The notes under the pieces: model-generated
Seen by the model: the letters and a program-made list of their open reading frames with translations, nothing else
Told to the model about the DNA's origin: nothing
The model's database searches: none
In this document: positions 47,601 through 60,200 of the stretch, piece after piece
Layout: the number at the start of each line of letters is the position of its first letter
Numbering within the stretch: the stretch's first letter is position 1
Made by a program: the position numbers and the translations under genes
DNA from: Strigamia acuminata
Lineage: Eukaryota; Arthropoda; Chilopoda; Geophilomorpha; Linotaeniidae
Direction: 5' to 3'
DNA length: 64,000 nucleotides
Assembly: GCA_949358305.1 (NCBI GenBank)
Contig: OX442320.1
Coordinates: 9,006,259 to 9,070,258, forward strand

Positions 47601-49665
47601 CTACTGATTCAGGCAGCATTTCCTTTCTACGCCAAATGGTAAGGATGACCGTTAACTCACTGGAGTGTGAACTACTTAGAAGGTAAGACAATTTACATCT
47701 ATGGCAGTTCGGTCTGTGTTTTTTTTCAATGTGGTGTTTGTTAAACAAATCATTTTCCCACAAAACCATCATTTCTCTCGCTATAAGTTCCTCTTTCGAC
47801 ACGGGGACGTGTAAAGGCTGAAATATAAAAATTGATTTTATAAAAATAGTTGACAAAAATTCGTGGCTTGATTGTACAGTCGAAACTCTTTATAACGAAT
47901 TATCGATATAACGAATACCTAAAAATAGCTGGTTTGGTTGGCCGACCATAGAATACCATGTTAAAAAATCTCGATATAACGAATTCTCACTATAACAAAT
48001 CGATTTTTTCGGTCCCTTCCGATTCGTTATAAAGAGTTTCGACTGTATTTCCGGTTCTAGAATCCTGGGTCTTAAGCTAAGTACACATGAGACTTTCAGA
48101 ATCTGAATATTCAGAGTCTGAAATTTCAGGTTGTCACGCCGCAAACAAAATGATTCCGTCTGTGTGTTTGGCTGTGTCATTCCGTGCGCGGAAATTGTTT
48201 GGTACACACAATCCGTGCACGTGTTGTAAATACAAATGGCGACCACTTTTAAAAAATGTTGGAGTTTGATTGCGCAAAATAAATGGATTGCTACATTTTT
48301 AAATTAATAATGAATAATAATTAATAAAATAAATTAATCAAACATTTTTAGTATTATCTGTCTTCGTATTCAGTATCCACCTCTACACCTTGTGTACGAC
48401 CGGTCACGATCAGTCGCATTACCACAATGCATTCTGGGTACTCAGAATCTGTTCGTGCACGGAAACAATTCAAGCTATTCCGTGCACCATCACTGCCGGA
48501 AAGAATAAAATTTCGGTTGCCATAAAGTTTCCGTGTGTGGTAAGCGGAACCATGTGTACCACACTGACCCAAACTTTCGGCCATACACGGAAAGTGATCA
48601 TTCTGTGCACGGAATCAGGTCATGTGTACTTAGCTTTAGATTGGACGTGAATACACTGAAACTCACACCGACACAACCGGCGATTTGGACGAATTTCAGC
48701 GTGCCAGTTTGCATATATTTGTTGAGCAGAATCAACGCTTGTATCTGCACTTCAATTTGGAAGCAAAAATGGGCAAAAGTATGTGAAAAACCATCGCTTT
48801 TTCTCTTTCTTAGAAACTGATTCTTCTGTTTATCAGCCAGAAAGAACATGCATATGGCTTCTTCTTCATCTTTGACCTCGTGACACGTTACGTCACTGAA
48901 TGTTGATTCGGTTATTCCTTCCGGTCGTAACAAATCCAGAACGGTGTCGCCGAGAATTTGCAATGAAGAAATTCTATAAAACAAAGAAATAAATACAAAA
49001 ATTGTATATTATTTGCTATTTCGTACGTAGTGTACGTAGTGTACGTAGTGTAAAAAATAAAAACTGACCGGATTGTTATGTCGCTCGTTTCGGCTAATCT
49101 TTCTTTTTTCATTTGACGGTATAAATCGGAGATAAATCTCGGGATTATTCCACGCTTCGCGTAAATATTACCCGCACCGCTCAAAGTGAAAGTTTTTCCG
49201 GTTTGGAATGCACCGTAACACATAATTGTAGCTGGAAAAAATATGTTTTTGTTTTTATTTTTGCCACTGAGGATTAAATTAATTTTTTTTTTACAATTAA
49301 ATCCATTCAGGACGTGTTTGATTGTGCTCAATGGGTTTATAAGATTGTATAAATCTTCCTGACTTCCATTATCACAAATTCCTTCGGTTTCCAATTCCAA
49401 AATATTGCCTTTTCTCATTACTTGGATGATCTGGAAAATGAATTTTTTTAATTTACAGGCTTTCCATGATAGTTGTGAACAGCGATTTCGATAGAAGCGA
49501 GTAATTTAGTATTCACAACTACACTGGAATTTGCCATTTTGTCGTTAGGCTTGTTTTTATTTTATTTTTTTGTATATATATTACCTTGTCTTGAATAATT
49601 ACATAATCTTCGCCTTCTCGGGCCAATTCGCGAGTTCTAACATATAATTTTATCTTTGTTTCCAT
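44632..49665 (-). CDS. KIF9-like kinesin with degenerate motor domain, paralog 1 (about 705 aa)
   Basis: Exons 49585-49665, 49295-49430, 49069-49231, 48667-48973, 47605-47817, 47443-47523, 47316-47384, 47140-47247, 47022-47077, 46173-46427, 46079-46117, 45899-45999, 44994-45239, 44832-44944 and 44707-44781, read through to a stop at 44632 (the last exon end is uncertain). It begins IKLYVRTRE like a kinesin first strand. The P-loop at residues 79-86 (GAFQTGKT) keeps the Walker A pattern. Where kinesins have NxxSSRSH it reads KSDGFSH (185-191), and DLAGSE is QIAGCV (223-228). HRPNCHRCKLSYLL replaces the conserved HIPYRDSKLTxLL. The tail matches KIF9: AFEYFKREL, then DFEVWYD near the C-terminus. 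KIF9 is a ciliary/flagellar kinesin; ATP hydrolysis by this protein is doubtful. The exon 10/11 junction uses a GC donor. Confidence 0.82.
45270..45870. repeat. 41-bp tandem repeat in kinesin paralog 1 intron
   Basis: About five very regular units built on AAAATGCATTTTAGGCTTAA plus AAATGCCATTTATCAAGTGT, flanked by looser copies from 45270. Core words (AAAATGCATTTTAGGC) recur in other introns of this region. Confidence 0.92.
46505..46975. repeat. 17-18-bp tandem repeat in kinesin paralog 1 intron
   Basis: Units of TTCCGAAAAAATCTGCA with variation in A-run length and interspersed AAAAATCCG. The array is open in several frames on both strands, giving repeat polypeptides up to 177 codons that I do not regard as genes because they lie wholly inside an intron and only reflect the repeat. 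Confidence 0.93.
47877..48045. mobile_element. pogo/Tigger-like MITE, 169 bp, TA target duplication
   Basis: Termini CAGTCGAAACTCTTTATAAC and its inverse, TA on both sides (47875-47876, 48046-48047), and internal direct and inverted copies of TCGATATAACGAAT. The CAGT start and TA duplication are typical of pogo-type Tc1/mariner elements. Lies in the fourth intron of kinesin paralog 1. Confidence 0.88.
48075..48635. mobile_element. PIF/Harbinger-like MITE, 561 bp, TTA target duplication
   Basis: Termini AGCTAAGTACACATGA and TCATGTGTACTTAGCT, flanked by TTA on both sides (48072-48074, 48636-48638). The interior has many CCGTGCAC/GTGCACGG and ACACAC words and no transposase. It is inserted 29 bp from the pogo-like MITE, and the two together make up most of this enlarged intron. 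Confidence 0.82.
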
Positions 49666-49968
49666 TTTCTTTACGATAATTTTGCAAAATATTTCATCCG
49701 AAAAGCCAAACGAATGTAATGTTTCGCATCGATGAATTACATGAGTTATACTGTTGCCATGACAATAATGGCCGACATTTTAACAAAGACACGACGCAAT
49801 ACTGACAATCCACGATACAATTTTTATTTTCTGCAATTTGGTATTTTCATTAATTAAAACTACACATTTTTGAAAAACAATTTCCATCGGACGCGATACA
49901 AAACAATTTTTAATTTTTTTCCAGTAATTTTTCGCATTTTTGTTTTCTTCTTCTTTTTCCGCCATTTT
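49666..49968. other. Spacer between the two kinesin paralogs
   Basis: About 300 bp. A 61-codon minus-strand frame (49780-49965, starting MAEKEEENKN) lies three bases after the stop of paralog 2 and ends 115 bases before the start of paralog 1. It has no recognised domain and is most likely chance sequence in UTR or promoter, though a short upstream ORF of paralog 1 is possible. Confidence 0.45.
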
Positions 49969-52900
49969 TCAATCAGAATCCTCCGTACTGAGAAAATCAA
50001 ATGTATTCTGAGTTCCACACGCACATTTGTCATTGCACAGCTTGAAGCAATTTGCCGTTGTCGAATGTTTCAACTAAAATTAATGAAAATTTAATTTAAA
50101 TTTAAAAAATTAAAAAATATTTTAAGAAAAATAAAAATATACCCAATTTTGGATTCGAAGTTTTGCCTCGTGAAATTTAGCTTCGCTCTTAGAAATAGCG
50201 CCAATATTCAAACAAGGTTTTCGATGGCTCTGAAATATTTCAAAAAAAAATACAGTTTATATTTACAAATATACGGTATTTTATTTCACCTTTTTCGCTT
50301 GCATCGCTGGCCCCTGGTGCTGATATTCCCTACTATTAAGCATGTTCTGATACCGGATAGTCGATAGTTTCTTCTCGTACCACGAATCAAATTCTAAAAT
50401 ATTTAAAAAGAAAAAATCAAAACCTAATTTTTTTATAATTAATTTTTTCTTTGCCTTGTAGAAAATGTTGTCTTTTTTGGTGTCCGATTTTCTGCGACGC
50501 TCGCACTTCGCCCAGCGCCGTAATGGCGGCGGTTGTAACGAAAGAACTCGTTTGTTTGAGTCCGTCAATTTTTTCCATTATTTCCGCGAGTTCTTCGGAC
50601 GTTGACGGATCACGGGTAATATTGTACAGATCTTGATACGTTTCCATCAGTTTGGTCAAATCCTGTTTGAGTTCACGTAATCTATGCAAAAGACGATTGA
50701 ACTCGATTTTCTTCTGCTCCATTAGCGCTTTGTGGCTTAAAAATGCCACGTTCAAGTGCTTCCCGGATCGTATTTTGAATTCTTCAAACGCCTCCAATCG
50801 GTAAGTGGGAAAGCCATTTTCTTGCCTGAAAGATCACTTGAAAATCTTTATTTCTATATGTAATACATTTACCACAGTCCAAAAATGCATTTTCATAAGG
50901 TCTAAAATGGACTTTATTAGCACTTTTTAGGTCTAAAATGGACTTTATTAGCACTTTTTAGGTCTAAAATGGACTTTATTAGCACTTTTTAGGTCTAAAA
51001 TGGACTTTATTAGCACTTTTTAGGTCTAAAATGGACTTTATTAGCTCTTTTTAGGTCTAAAATGGACTTTATTAGCATTTGTTAGGTCTAAAATAGACTT
51101 TATTAGCACTTTTAGGTCTAAAATGGATATTTAGGCTCTAAGAAATATTGCAAAAATATATAATATCCATTTTTGATGCATAAAAGTACTTTTTAGACTA
51201 AAAAAAAGCCAAAATAAAATAATTTGTCTAATATTGACTAATATTTCTGACCTAAAACTCAATTCTAACTCCTTTTCATCTGTGGATTCATCAGCATCGT
51301 CTACCGGTGATGGTGATGTCTCGGCAATGCTGTAGAACAAAACACTACCCGTAATTAAACAGCTTTCTTGTTTAAATGTCTTCCATTTCAAAGTCAATTT
51401 TGGTTTCATTCACTTGCCTGCTCTCATAGGCTGCGGAAAGACTCATATCTGCGTTCTCAACAACCGGTAAGTGCGTAGCCGAGAACAAAGTGTCTTTTTT
51501 TGAAAGTTCTTCGCTCACGTGAACAGGGGATGAGAATTGTTCCTTTTCCAATAGACATTTTATAGATACAATTAAAAATCTATTAGAATATTAAATGTCC
51601 ACCTGTGAGAGTTTAAAAGCACTGAATGTTCCTTTCACAATTTCTTTCTCGTATTTAATTTGGATCTCATTTTGTTGTTGCATAGTCCTAATATACAAAG
51701 TTCATTTAGTTAATTATTGTCGATTGATTTAAATGTTTACTTGTGGATATTTCGGACCATTTCGAACGCTGTTTGCAATTCGGCTTGAGTGTACACCTGG
51801 AATTAGTCGAATTTGTAGCAATTGGTTCGTTTTTTGTGATTTTTGGTACCTTAATGCGTTCACTTCGGCCGTTGAAAAAGTCTTGAATGTCTTGAAATAG
51901 TTTTTTTCTCTGTGTGTCGTTTAGGGTTCCGTAATTCAACGGTCGTCGATTCGCCTTTAGGTGTCAAATTATGTCAAATTATGATTTGGATTAACTATTA
52001 AGACGTGTGCAAAATGATTAAAACTCACCAAAATATCTCTTTGGTACAATTCTAGCTTTAAATTCTCGACATCTTGACGCAAACTTTCTCTCAAACCCTG
52101 AAATAAATCAAAATAAAGCAAAAATACTTGCAGCTTGCTTCAGTGACGGATTCAGGGCCTTAAACTCAATTTTTTTAAACCAAAAAGTCATTCCGAGACC
52201 TAAAAAAATGCATTTTTAGGCCAAAAACAATCATTTTTTTTACAAATTCCTTCAATTTTTCCCCTAAAACATTCAATTTTTTACCCAAAAATTCATTTTT
52301 TCACCAAAATCATTCAATAATTTATCGAAAACATCAAATTTTTGGCCGATTGGTTCAATTTTTCCGTGAAAAATTGATTAAACATATATAATTTACGTAA
52401 GTATCAGGAAGTAGAGTCGGGTCGGCCTTGATTTCAACGTGTAATAAACGTTGGCCAAACATAATTGTATGAATCTTGAAATAAAAATAGTTAAAATGAA
52501 TTATTTAAAGTTATTCCATTCAAATACCAAAGATTTCATGAACTCTTTCTCGATTCGGATGCTCAAAATCAAGATAAACAACGCCTGGCCGCAGATAACG
52601 TCTTTTAAAAGGTACGACAATTTGCATCGTCGACACAACGGTCTGTCGGCAACGCTGCAGTTGTGTCTGTCGACCAAATCGTGTTCCAAAATCGAGATCG
52701 TTTCACGAGCAATCAATTGCTCTTTGGTGACCGGTTCTATCAAATCCTTTAAATAAAATACATTTTTTTAATGTTTTTTTATTCTATTCAGGGCGAATTC
52801 TTACTCCGACTGCACCAGCCAGTTCGACAAATTTCAAATTTCCCGCCATAATTTTCGTTTCTGATTGGGCCAGGGATTTCATCTCAACTGTTATGGTGAA

Positions 52901-53969
52901 AACAAAATGGATCCAATCGCCGTGGATGCTTTTCTTCAGCATTTTATACAGCTTTCTTTTGTTAGCTCTTGCCTGTATCGGATTAGTTTAAGTATTTTTA
53001 GATATTTTATTCGAAATTATTTGCTTTTTGTTTTTTACTTACTAGAAAAAATAAACAAAATGCATTTTCCTCACCAGTTACAACATGAACGCTGTAATTA
53101 TGGACTGTAGTCTGAGTATCAAGTTTCAATCCTTGAGGTGAAAGCAAATCGTAAAGGTTGTCGCCACATAAAGATATTGCTGATATTCTGATGATTAAAA
53201 TAAAAAGAATATAATTTCTCTTGATTTCTAAACAAAACATTTGTTTTTCTAATTCCAGTTTAGTTGTGAATTTAATTTACGTAACGAAATGCGTAACATA
53301 CATTCACAACTGTACTAGATTATGTAGCTATGCTTTCTCACTTGATAGTAGTGGTTGCGTCACCTGGTATCAGCCGGATTTCTTCGTATATATTACTTAT
53401 AAATCGTAAGATTAATCCACGTTGATGAAAATCCTTTAAACAACCGAACAAAGGGAACGATTTTCCAGCCGTGTCAATTCCATACGCCAGGATGCAGGCT
53501 GAATTAATGATAAAAATTATAATTTGCGAATTAAAAGAGTCAGCGCATTCAAATCGGCCGCCATTTTTGAAGTTAGATCGAGACAAACGTTTTCAAAATC
53601 CGTTTAAATGCGTTGTTTAAAATGCTGTTCACTCTAAAATATTTAATGAATACAAATTAATTTGTATTTACTACTGTAGCCGTCAAAAATATTCTTTATG
53701 ATTGATAATTTGGATAAGTTGTGATGAATTTCCTTCTGACTGTTATTGGACATTATTCCGTCCGTTACAAGCGTGAGCGGCTTGAGGCCCGGACGGCCAA
53801 CTTCCAGTATCTGTAAACATGTTTGAAAATTAAGATAAATTAAATATTTAGATTTTTTGCAATTTTTGTTATTTACTTTATCGCCAATAAACTTGACATT
53901 TTCAGGGTAAGTTGAAGCAGTAGGGTGAACCCGAACAAAAAGCTTAACTTTGTCCTTTTTCAATTTCAT
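49969..53969 (-). CDS. KIF9-like kinesin with degenerate motor domain, paralog 2 (727 aa)
   Basis: Seventeen exons: 53877-53969, 53672-53810, 53342-53498, 53043-53187, 52805-52972, 52528-52746, 52397-52474, 52029-52097, 51850-51954, 51741-51796, 51603-51687, 51418-51542, 51252-51329, 50455-50825, 50290-50393, 50143-50229 and 49969-50073. The start KVKLFVRVHPT is kinesin-like. P-loop GIDTAGKS is at 84-91; the switch I position reads SIHGDWIH (193-200) and switch II ELAGAV (228-233). Neck and coiled-coil segments and the tail (AFEEFK, EFDSWYEKKLS, FHEAKLRIQNW) match KIF9, and total length is close to human KIF9 (790). Several exon lengths (69 and 56 nt) are shared with paralog 1. Two introns need GC donors (after 51418 and 50455). 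The open frame across 17 exons argues for a functional, possibly non-motile protein. Confidence 0.85.
50880..51130. repeat. 32-bp tandem repeat in kinesin paralog 2 intron
   Basis: About seven units of TTAGGTCTAAAATGGACTTT followed by ATTAGCACTTTT, with small variations, inside the intron between exons 13 and 14. Confidence 0.93.
52180..52380. repeat. Degenerate ATTTTT-rich repeats in kinesin paralog 2 intron
   Basis: Irregular units of the form (A)AATTCATTTTT-ACCAAAA-TCATTCAATTTTT. The word AAAATGCATTTTTAGGCC matches the core of the 45-kb array. Nothing else is seen in this intron. Confidence 0.6.
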
Positions 53970-54276
53970 TTTGAATTAAAATAGGAATTTTTAACCAATT
54001 TTATATAGAACAGATGTTCTCCGGGTAATAAATATAAATAATAATCATTAAATCTCGCGATTACTAGCCTTATTTCTATTGTTTCAGACAAAACGAAACT
54101 CAATTTCCTTTACCTAGCGACAAAACATCCGAACTACAAAGCTTCACATTTCCAACTACAGAAGCCGCCACCACATCAAACCAGCACTCAGATTCCGGAG
54201 ATGTCTGTCGAATCTCGTCTTTAATTTCCTAATTTACTTTAGCTCAAATAAACATCACAACAATGCAAGAAACGAG
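53970..54276. promoter_or_regulatory. Divergent promoter region, kinesin paralog 2 / ALS2
   Basis: About 307 bp between the start codons. Near 54070-54230 an AC-rich stretch (CTTTACCTAGCGAC, CAAACCAGCACTCAG) stands out from AT-rich surroundings and may be ALS2 5' UTR. No specific motif is assigned. Confidence 0.5.
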
Positions 54277-57200
54277 ATGAAAAACGGCAGTAGGTGAGAT
54301 CAACTAAAAACCACCAAAACGAGCAATTTTAAATTACCCAAAAAACATTTTAAAAACAAATCATTTCCCTTTTTCCAGTCCGAAGAAAAATGTGGAAGGC
54401 GAAGCGCATTTATGGCGCGGATTCGGCGAGAGCGTCATTCTAACCCGACTGCCCGACATCACCGAAGTAATCAAAATAACATCGGGACAAAACCACTCGC
54501 TCATTCTAACCCGTTCGGGCGACGTCTACTCGACCGGAAACAACTCTTACGGTACAAAAACACTCGCAAAATTCCAATTTCTCATCCAAATTCAATTCCA
54601 GGTCAACTGGGCAACGGCACGACGAGCGACACGATCGAAACACCCCAAAAAATGAGCACAATACACGAAAAATGCGTGGACATCGCGTGCGGCTCCCACC
54701 ACTCGGCCGCGGTGGACAAAAACGGACGCATTTACGTATGGGGCAACAACGAGAACTCGCAATGCGCCGTCGAGGACCGACAGTTCGTACTCGACCCCAC
54801 GCTCGTGAATTTCCCGCAACTGAGCGAACAGTGCGTGCACGGGTACAAGAAAACGCTGCCGGAAATCCGCATCGCGCGTGTTTCGTGCGGGGAATCGCAC
54901 ACGGTCGTGTTGACGAGCGAGCGCGAGATTTGGACGTGGGGACACGGACCCGCGATGGGTTTGTTGAGCGTCACGCACACGGTCAAGCCTCAGCGGTTGG
55001 ATTTTCTACGCGGACGTAACGTCATATCGATTTCGTGCGGCGGGTATCACACCGTCGCGCTTCTGTCGTCCGTTCTGATGGAGGAATTCGGCGAGGCGAA
55101 CGAGAACGTGGAAGACGAGCATTTTTCATGTCCGTGGTGCAACCCGCACGCGGGTGACGGCGACGCGAACGAATGTGGAAGATGTCCATTGGGTTTGCCG
55201 CTGAAAAAGGAAACGAATGCGGAGGAAAACGAGTCGGAGCCGACGAAAAACGACGCTCCGGACGCGAATCTCGAGGAAAACTGCGAGGAAAACGTGGCGG
55301 ACGGGCCGGAAAGCGTGACAAACGAGACGACGGTGCAGAAACGGAAAAACGCGCCGCCCTTTATCGACACCCAGTCGGCGAAAGAATACTTAGCGCAACG
55401 GTTATCGAGCATAACGAGCGTCATATCGCCCGGGATTTCGGCCACTTCGAAGGACTCCGTGTTCGTGTACGAGGCGGCCACCGACGCTATCCGACAAAAC
55501 GTGTCGGTGCTGACCAACATGGTCGTCTCGGGGGTGAAGAACACCGTGGACAAGTTCGGATTCGTCTCGAAACAGTTCAGTAGGGACTACGACAGCGGTT
55601 CGGGCGCCAGCGCCGACCTGGACGAGGACTGCAGCTCGGTGGGCACCGATTTCGAGGTCCTGGACGAGGCGAGCGTCACGCAACACCCGTTTTTGCTCAA
55701 TCTGGCCTACACGTGTCGGAGGGGCCTCGAATCGCGCGCCAAATCGCTGCGCAGCGAGGCCAGGCGGAAGTTGTCGAGGTCTAGTCGGTGCGGGAGCTTG
55801 GATGCGTCGTTGCATTCGACGGGCGTCGATATTGAGTCGATTTCGTGTCGGTTGCAGAACCCTGTCAAGAATAATCCGTTGTTGTCTACGGAGGTTTGGA
55901 CGTGGGGAAGAGGCAATATGGGCCAGTTGGGGCAGGGAGACGGGATGGAGAGGGTGCAGCCATGTTGTGTCAATGTTTTGAGGTGTAAAGGGGTCATTAA
56001 GGTGGATGCGGGCTCGTGTCATACGGTGGCGTTGACCGCCGGTGGACAGGTGTGGGTTTGGGGGTATAATTCGCACGGGCAGTTGGGGAATCCGAATAGG
56101 ACTAATCCTGGTTATTCGCCGCAGATTTTGAATGTAATGGTTTGATTTTTTGGTGTTTTTTGGTTGGTTTTTGATGATTTTTTTGTTTTAAGTTGGAGTC
56201 GAGCGCCGTTGTTTGGGATGTAGCGGCCGGGAATAAACATACGGTGCTTTTGGCCGACCGGGGACTCAACACCGAGATATATTATTGCGGCAAACAAGAA
56301 GGGTGAGGCTTATTTTGATTTTGAAGAGAAAAAATTGAATTTAGATTTATTTGAAAATCAGGCCTCTCCCTGGTGTGGAGGTTGACGGGTGAGTTAGTTT
56401 TAGATTGATTTTAACCATTTTAACCGTTTTAACCGTTTTAATCGTTTTGTTTGAGTTTAATGGTCGGTTTTTATCGTTTATCGGTCTAAATGTTTGGTTT
56501 TTTTAGGCCTGTTCCTCTGTCGGGAGCGATTGGAACGAACACGCCGGTGATTATTTCAATAGCGGACTGCGTAAGATAAAATAACGAAATTATTATTAGG
56601 CCTATTTTTTTTTTTTTTAAATTTAAATTTGGTTTTAATTGATCTAGGATTCGAATGTTCGCCAAGTGTTCGCGGGAGGACTTTCTTGCGGTTGCATATC
56701 GGACAATTCGCTGCCTCCGACGGCCATTACCATCCGGGAACTATGCGCTTCGGAGCGATGCTTTTACCAAACACTTACGCTGTTTAAGGACACGGTTTTA
56801 GATCCTCTGTGCAATGATAGTAGGAAAATTAATTTAATTGAATAATTATATATATTTCTTTATACGTTTTACGTTTTTTTTTTAAGGTTCGTATTCTGTA
56901 ATCATGGCGTCGTCGCTCGGAGTGTCGGTCGAAGCGCTCGTTACTCATTTTAAGTGTCTTTGGCATCAGGTTTCGCTGAATAATTTAGTGTTGGGCGTTA
57001 CGATGCGGTTGCCGCCGATGCAGAGTAGTGTGTCGCAGTTGGTGGACAATTTGGACGATTGGGTGGGCGCTTTTGAGAATTACGCGGCGGTTTATTTGGA
57101 TTTGTACGCGTGCGACGGGTTGTCGTTTTGCGCGAAAGCAGCTAGGTAGTTTGATCGTGTTGAATAATCGATGGATTGATGGATTTATTTTTATTTGTTT

Positions 57201-60200
57201 AGTTTGTTTTTTAGTAAGACGCAGCCGTTTAAAGAAGATAAATGCATCGTGGATGTTTTGGCGCGGTTTTTGGAGGAACCGTTCCGACGAATGTCCGAAT
57301 ATCAACGCAGTTTTGATATTCTGGCTGCGCAGTACAAACAAGTGATTTTATTTTGTTTTTTTAATTTTTTTTTGTTTATTTTTTGTTTATTTTTGCAGAT
57401 GTCGATTGCTAATTTTCGGGAAACGGAAGTGTCCAAGTGTTTCGCGGCTTTGACGGCAATTTTCCAAAGGGAGAAGGTGATTGCCGATAAAACGCGACAG
57501 TTTTGGGAAAACTGCCCGCAAAAATTAGCGGATAACATACGGACTCCGCACAGACGGCTGCTACGCGAAAGTAAAACGAATCCGTTGGTTTTGTCGACTT
57601 CCGGGAGGTTTTCTTCAAATTGGTTCATTTTGTTGAACGATGTGCTTATTCATTCGCAGGTGGAGTTGTAATTTGTCGATATTTATTTGCTAATTTTTAT
57701 TTTTATGTCTATTTTTTTTAGTTTTCGAGCTATACCGAGTACACTTTGCCGCTGATATGGGTCGACATTTTATCGGACACGGATGTGCTTCAGTAGGAAA
57801 TAGGAATCGCCATTTTGGAATTATTTATTTGTGAAATGTTGATTTATTTGTCAGAAATGCTTTCACGATGATGATGCCTGAAGAAACACTGACGGTTAAT
57901 TGCCCGAATACTCAAGATAAAGTAAAGAGTTTAATGTATTTTGTTCGTTTTGTTTGATGTTTTGTTTTGATTTTGTTTAGACTGAATGGATTTGCGCGCT
58001 TAATCAAGCGATTCGGGCTAGTTTGGCTAAGACGAAGAGCTCGACTCGGCGTTTGCATCATGCGATGAATGCGGGCGATCAGAGGTTGAGCGCAGCTCTT
58101 AATCGAACGGGAACTTATAAGTTTGTGAAGAAATCGCATCTGCAGTCAGCGACTTACACCGGAACGTGGTTGTGCGCAAAATTGCACGGACAGTGAGTTT
58201 AGGTTTGATTTAAATCGATTGAAATAATTAATCGAGGCGTTTGTTTGATGCAGAGGTGAATTAACGTGGCCGGACGGAAGAAAATTCGTTGGAAAATTCA
58301 AACAGAATATTCAATGCGGGTAATAATGACATAAAATTGTCAATTTAACGTAAAAAATTGTCAATTTGACGCAAAAAATTGTCAATTTGACGTAAAAATT
58401 GTCAATTTAGCGTAAGAATGGCATAAAATTGTCAATTTGACTTAAAAAATGGCATAAAATTGTCAATTTGACTTAAAAAATGGCATAAAATTGTCAATTT
58501 GACTTAAAAAATGGCATAAAATTGTCAATTTGACTCAAAAAATGGCATAAAATTGTCAATTTGACTTAAAAAATGGCATAAAATTGTCAATTTGACTTAA
58601 AAAATGGCATAAAATTGTCAATTTGACTTAAAAAATGGCATAAAATTGTCAATTTGACTTAAAAAATGGCATAAAATTGTCAATGTAACTTAAAAAATGG
58701 CATAAAATTGTCAATTTGACTTCAAAAATGGCATAAAATTGTCAATTTGATCAGTTTGATGTAAAAAAGTATCAATTTGACGTAAAAAATTATCAATTTG
58801 ACGTAAAAAATTATCAATTTGACGTAAAAAATTGTCAATTTGGCGTAGTAATCTTCAATTTAACGTAGGAATCGCTAATTTGACGTGAAAATCATCAATT
58901 TTTGTTCTATAACGTAACTTTTTTACGATTTAGCGACGGTTTATACGTCGCGCCATGCGACGAAGGCAACACGATTTCCGACGGGATGTGGCAAGACGGG
59001 AAAATGAACGGATTGGGAAGCATCCGATACCCGAACAAAGATCTCTACGAGGGCTACTTCAAAGACGGAATGTGCCACGGTCACGGCGTGTTTAAAAAAG
59101 GCCAATTCATGACGTCGGCCGCATCCATGTACATCGGCGAGTGGGCATTCGGTCACAAAAACGGCTACGGCGTCATGGACGAAATCATAACGGGCGAAAA
59201 ATACATGGGGATGTGGCAGGACGATCAGCGACACGGCAACGGCTTGGTCGTCACGCTGGACGGCGTCTATTACGAGGGAATGTTCGCCCAAAACAAAATG
59301 ATGGGCCACGGACTCGTCATTTTCGAGGACGACAGTTGGTACGAAGGTGAATTCAACGGCGCTGCTGGATTCGGCGGCAAAGTAACAACGAATCGGCGAT
59401 TTTCTGAGGGAATTAAATAATATTTTTGATTTTCTGTTTAATTTAGGGGACGCTCACGTTCGCGTCGGGAGATAAAATCGAAGGGAATTTCACCGGGTCC
59501 CGAAGCGAAGGAATTAAAGTGAACGGAACTTTACACAAAGCCGCGGCCAATCAGATCCACGACAGCACCAAACCAGGGTAAATTCACTGGGGGATCCAGG
59601 GGAGTGGCCGTGGGGACGGAAAATTTAATTTTTAGGCTCAAAACGTGTAATCTTAGACCAAAAATACAAATTTTGTCTAAAAACAGTCACTTTTGGCTTA
59701 AATACAGCCATTTTTGGCTTAAATACAGTCACTTTTGGCTTAAATACAGTCATTTTTGGCTTAAATACAGTCATTTTTGGCTTAAATACAGTCATTTTTG
59801 GCTTAGAAGTAGCCATTTTCGGCTTAAAACTAGCCTTTTTTGCTAAAAACGGTTATTTTTTTGCTAAAAACAGCCATTTTTGGCTTAAATACAGTCATTT
59901 TTGGCTTAGAAGTAGCCATTTTCGGCTTAAAAGTAGCCATTTATTTGCTAAAAACGGTTATTTTTGGCTAAAAACGGTTATTTTTGGCTAAAAACGGCCA
60001 TTTTTGGCTTAGAAGTAGCCATTTTTGGCTTAGAAGTAGCCATTTTTGGCTTAGAAGTAGCCATTTTTGGCTTAAAAGTAGCCATTTTTTGCTAAAAACG
60101 GTTATTTTTGGCTAAAAACAGCCATTTTTGGCTTAAAAACAGTTATTTTTGGCTTAAAAGTAGCTATTTTTGGCTAATGGCAGCCATTTTAGGTCACCCG

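Noticed and set aside
44632-53969. Kinesin pair considered as pseudogenes
   Set aside because: Open frames with matching phases over 15-17 exons, shared exon lengths and conserved tail motifs argue for selection; only the motor catalytic motifs are changed.
55022-56076. Antisense and out-of-frame long frames (up to 224 codons) over ALS2 exon 3
   Set aside because: Caused by higher GC content of this long exon; the plus-strand frame carries the RCC1 repeats.
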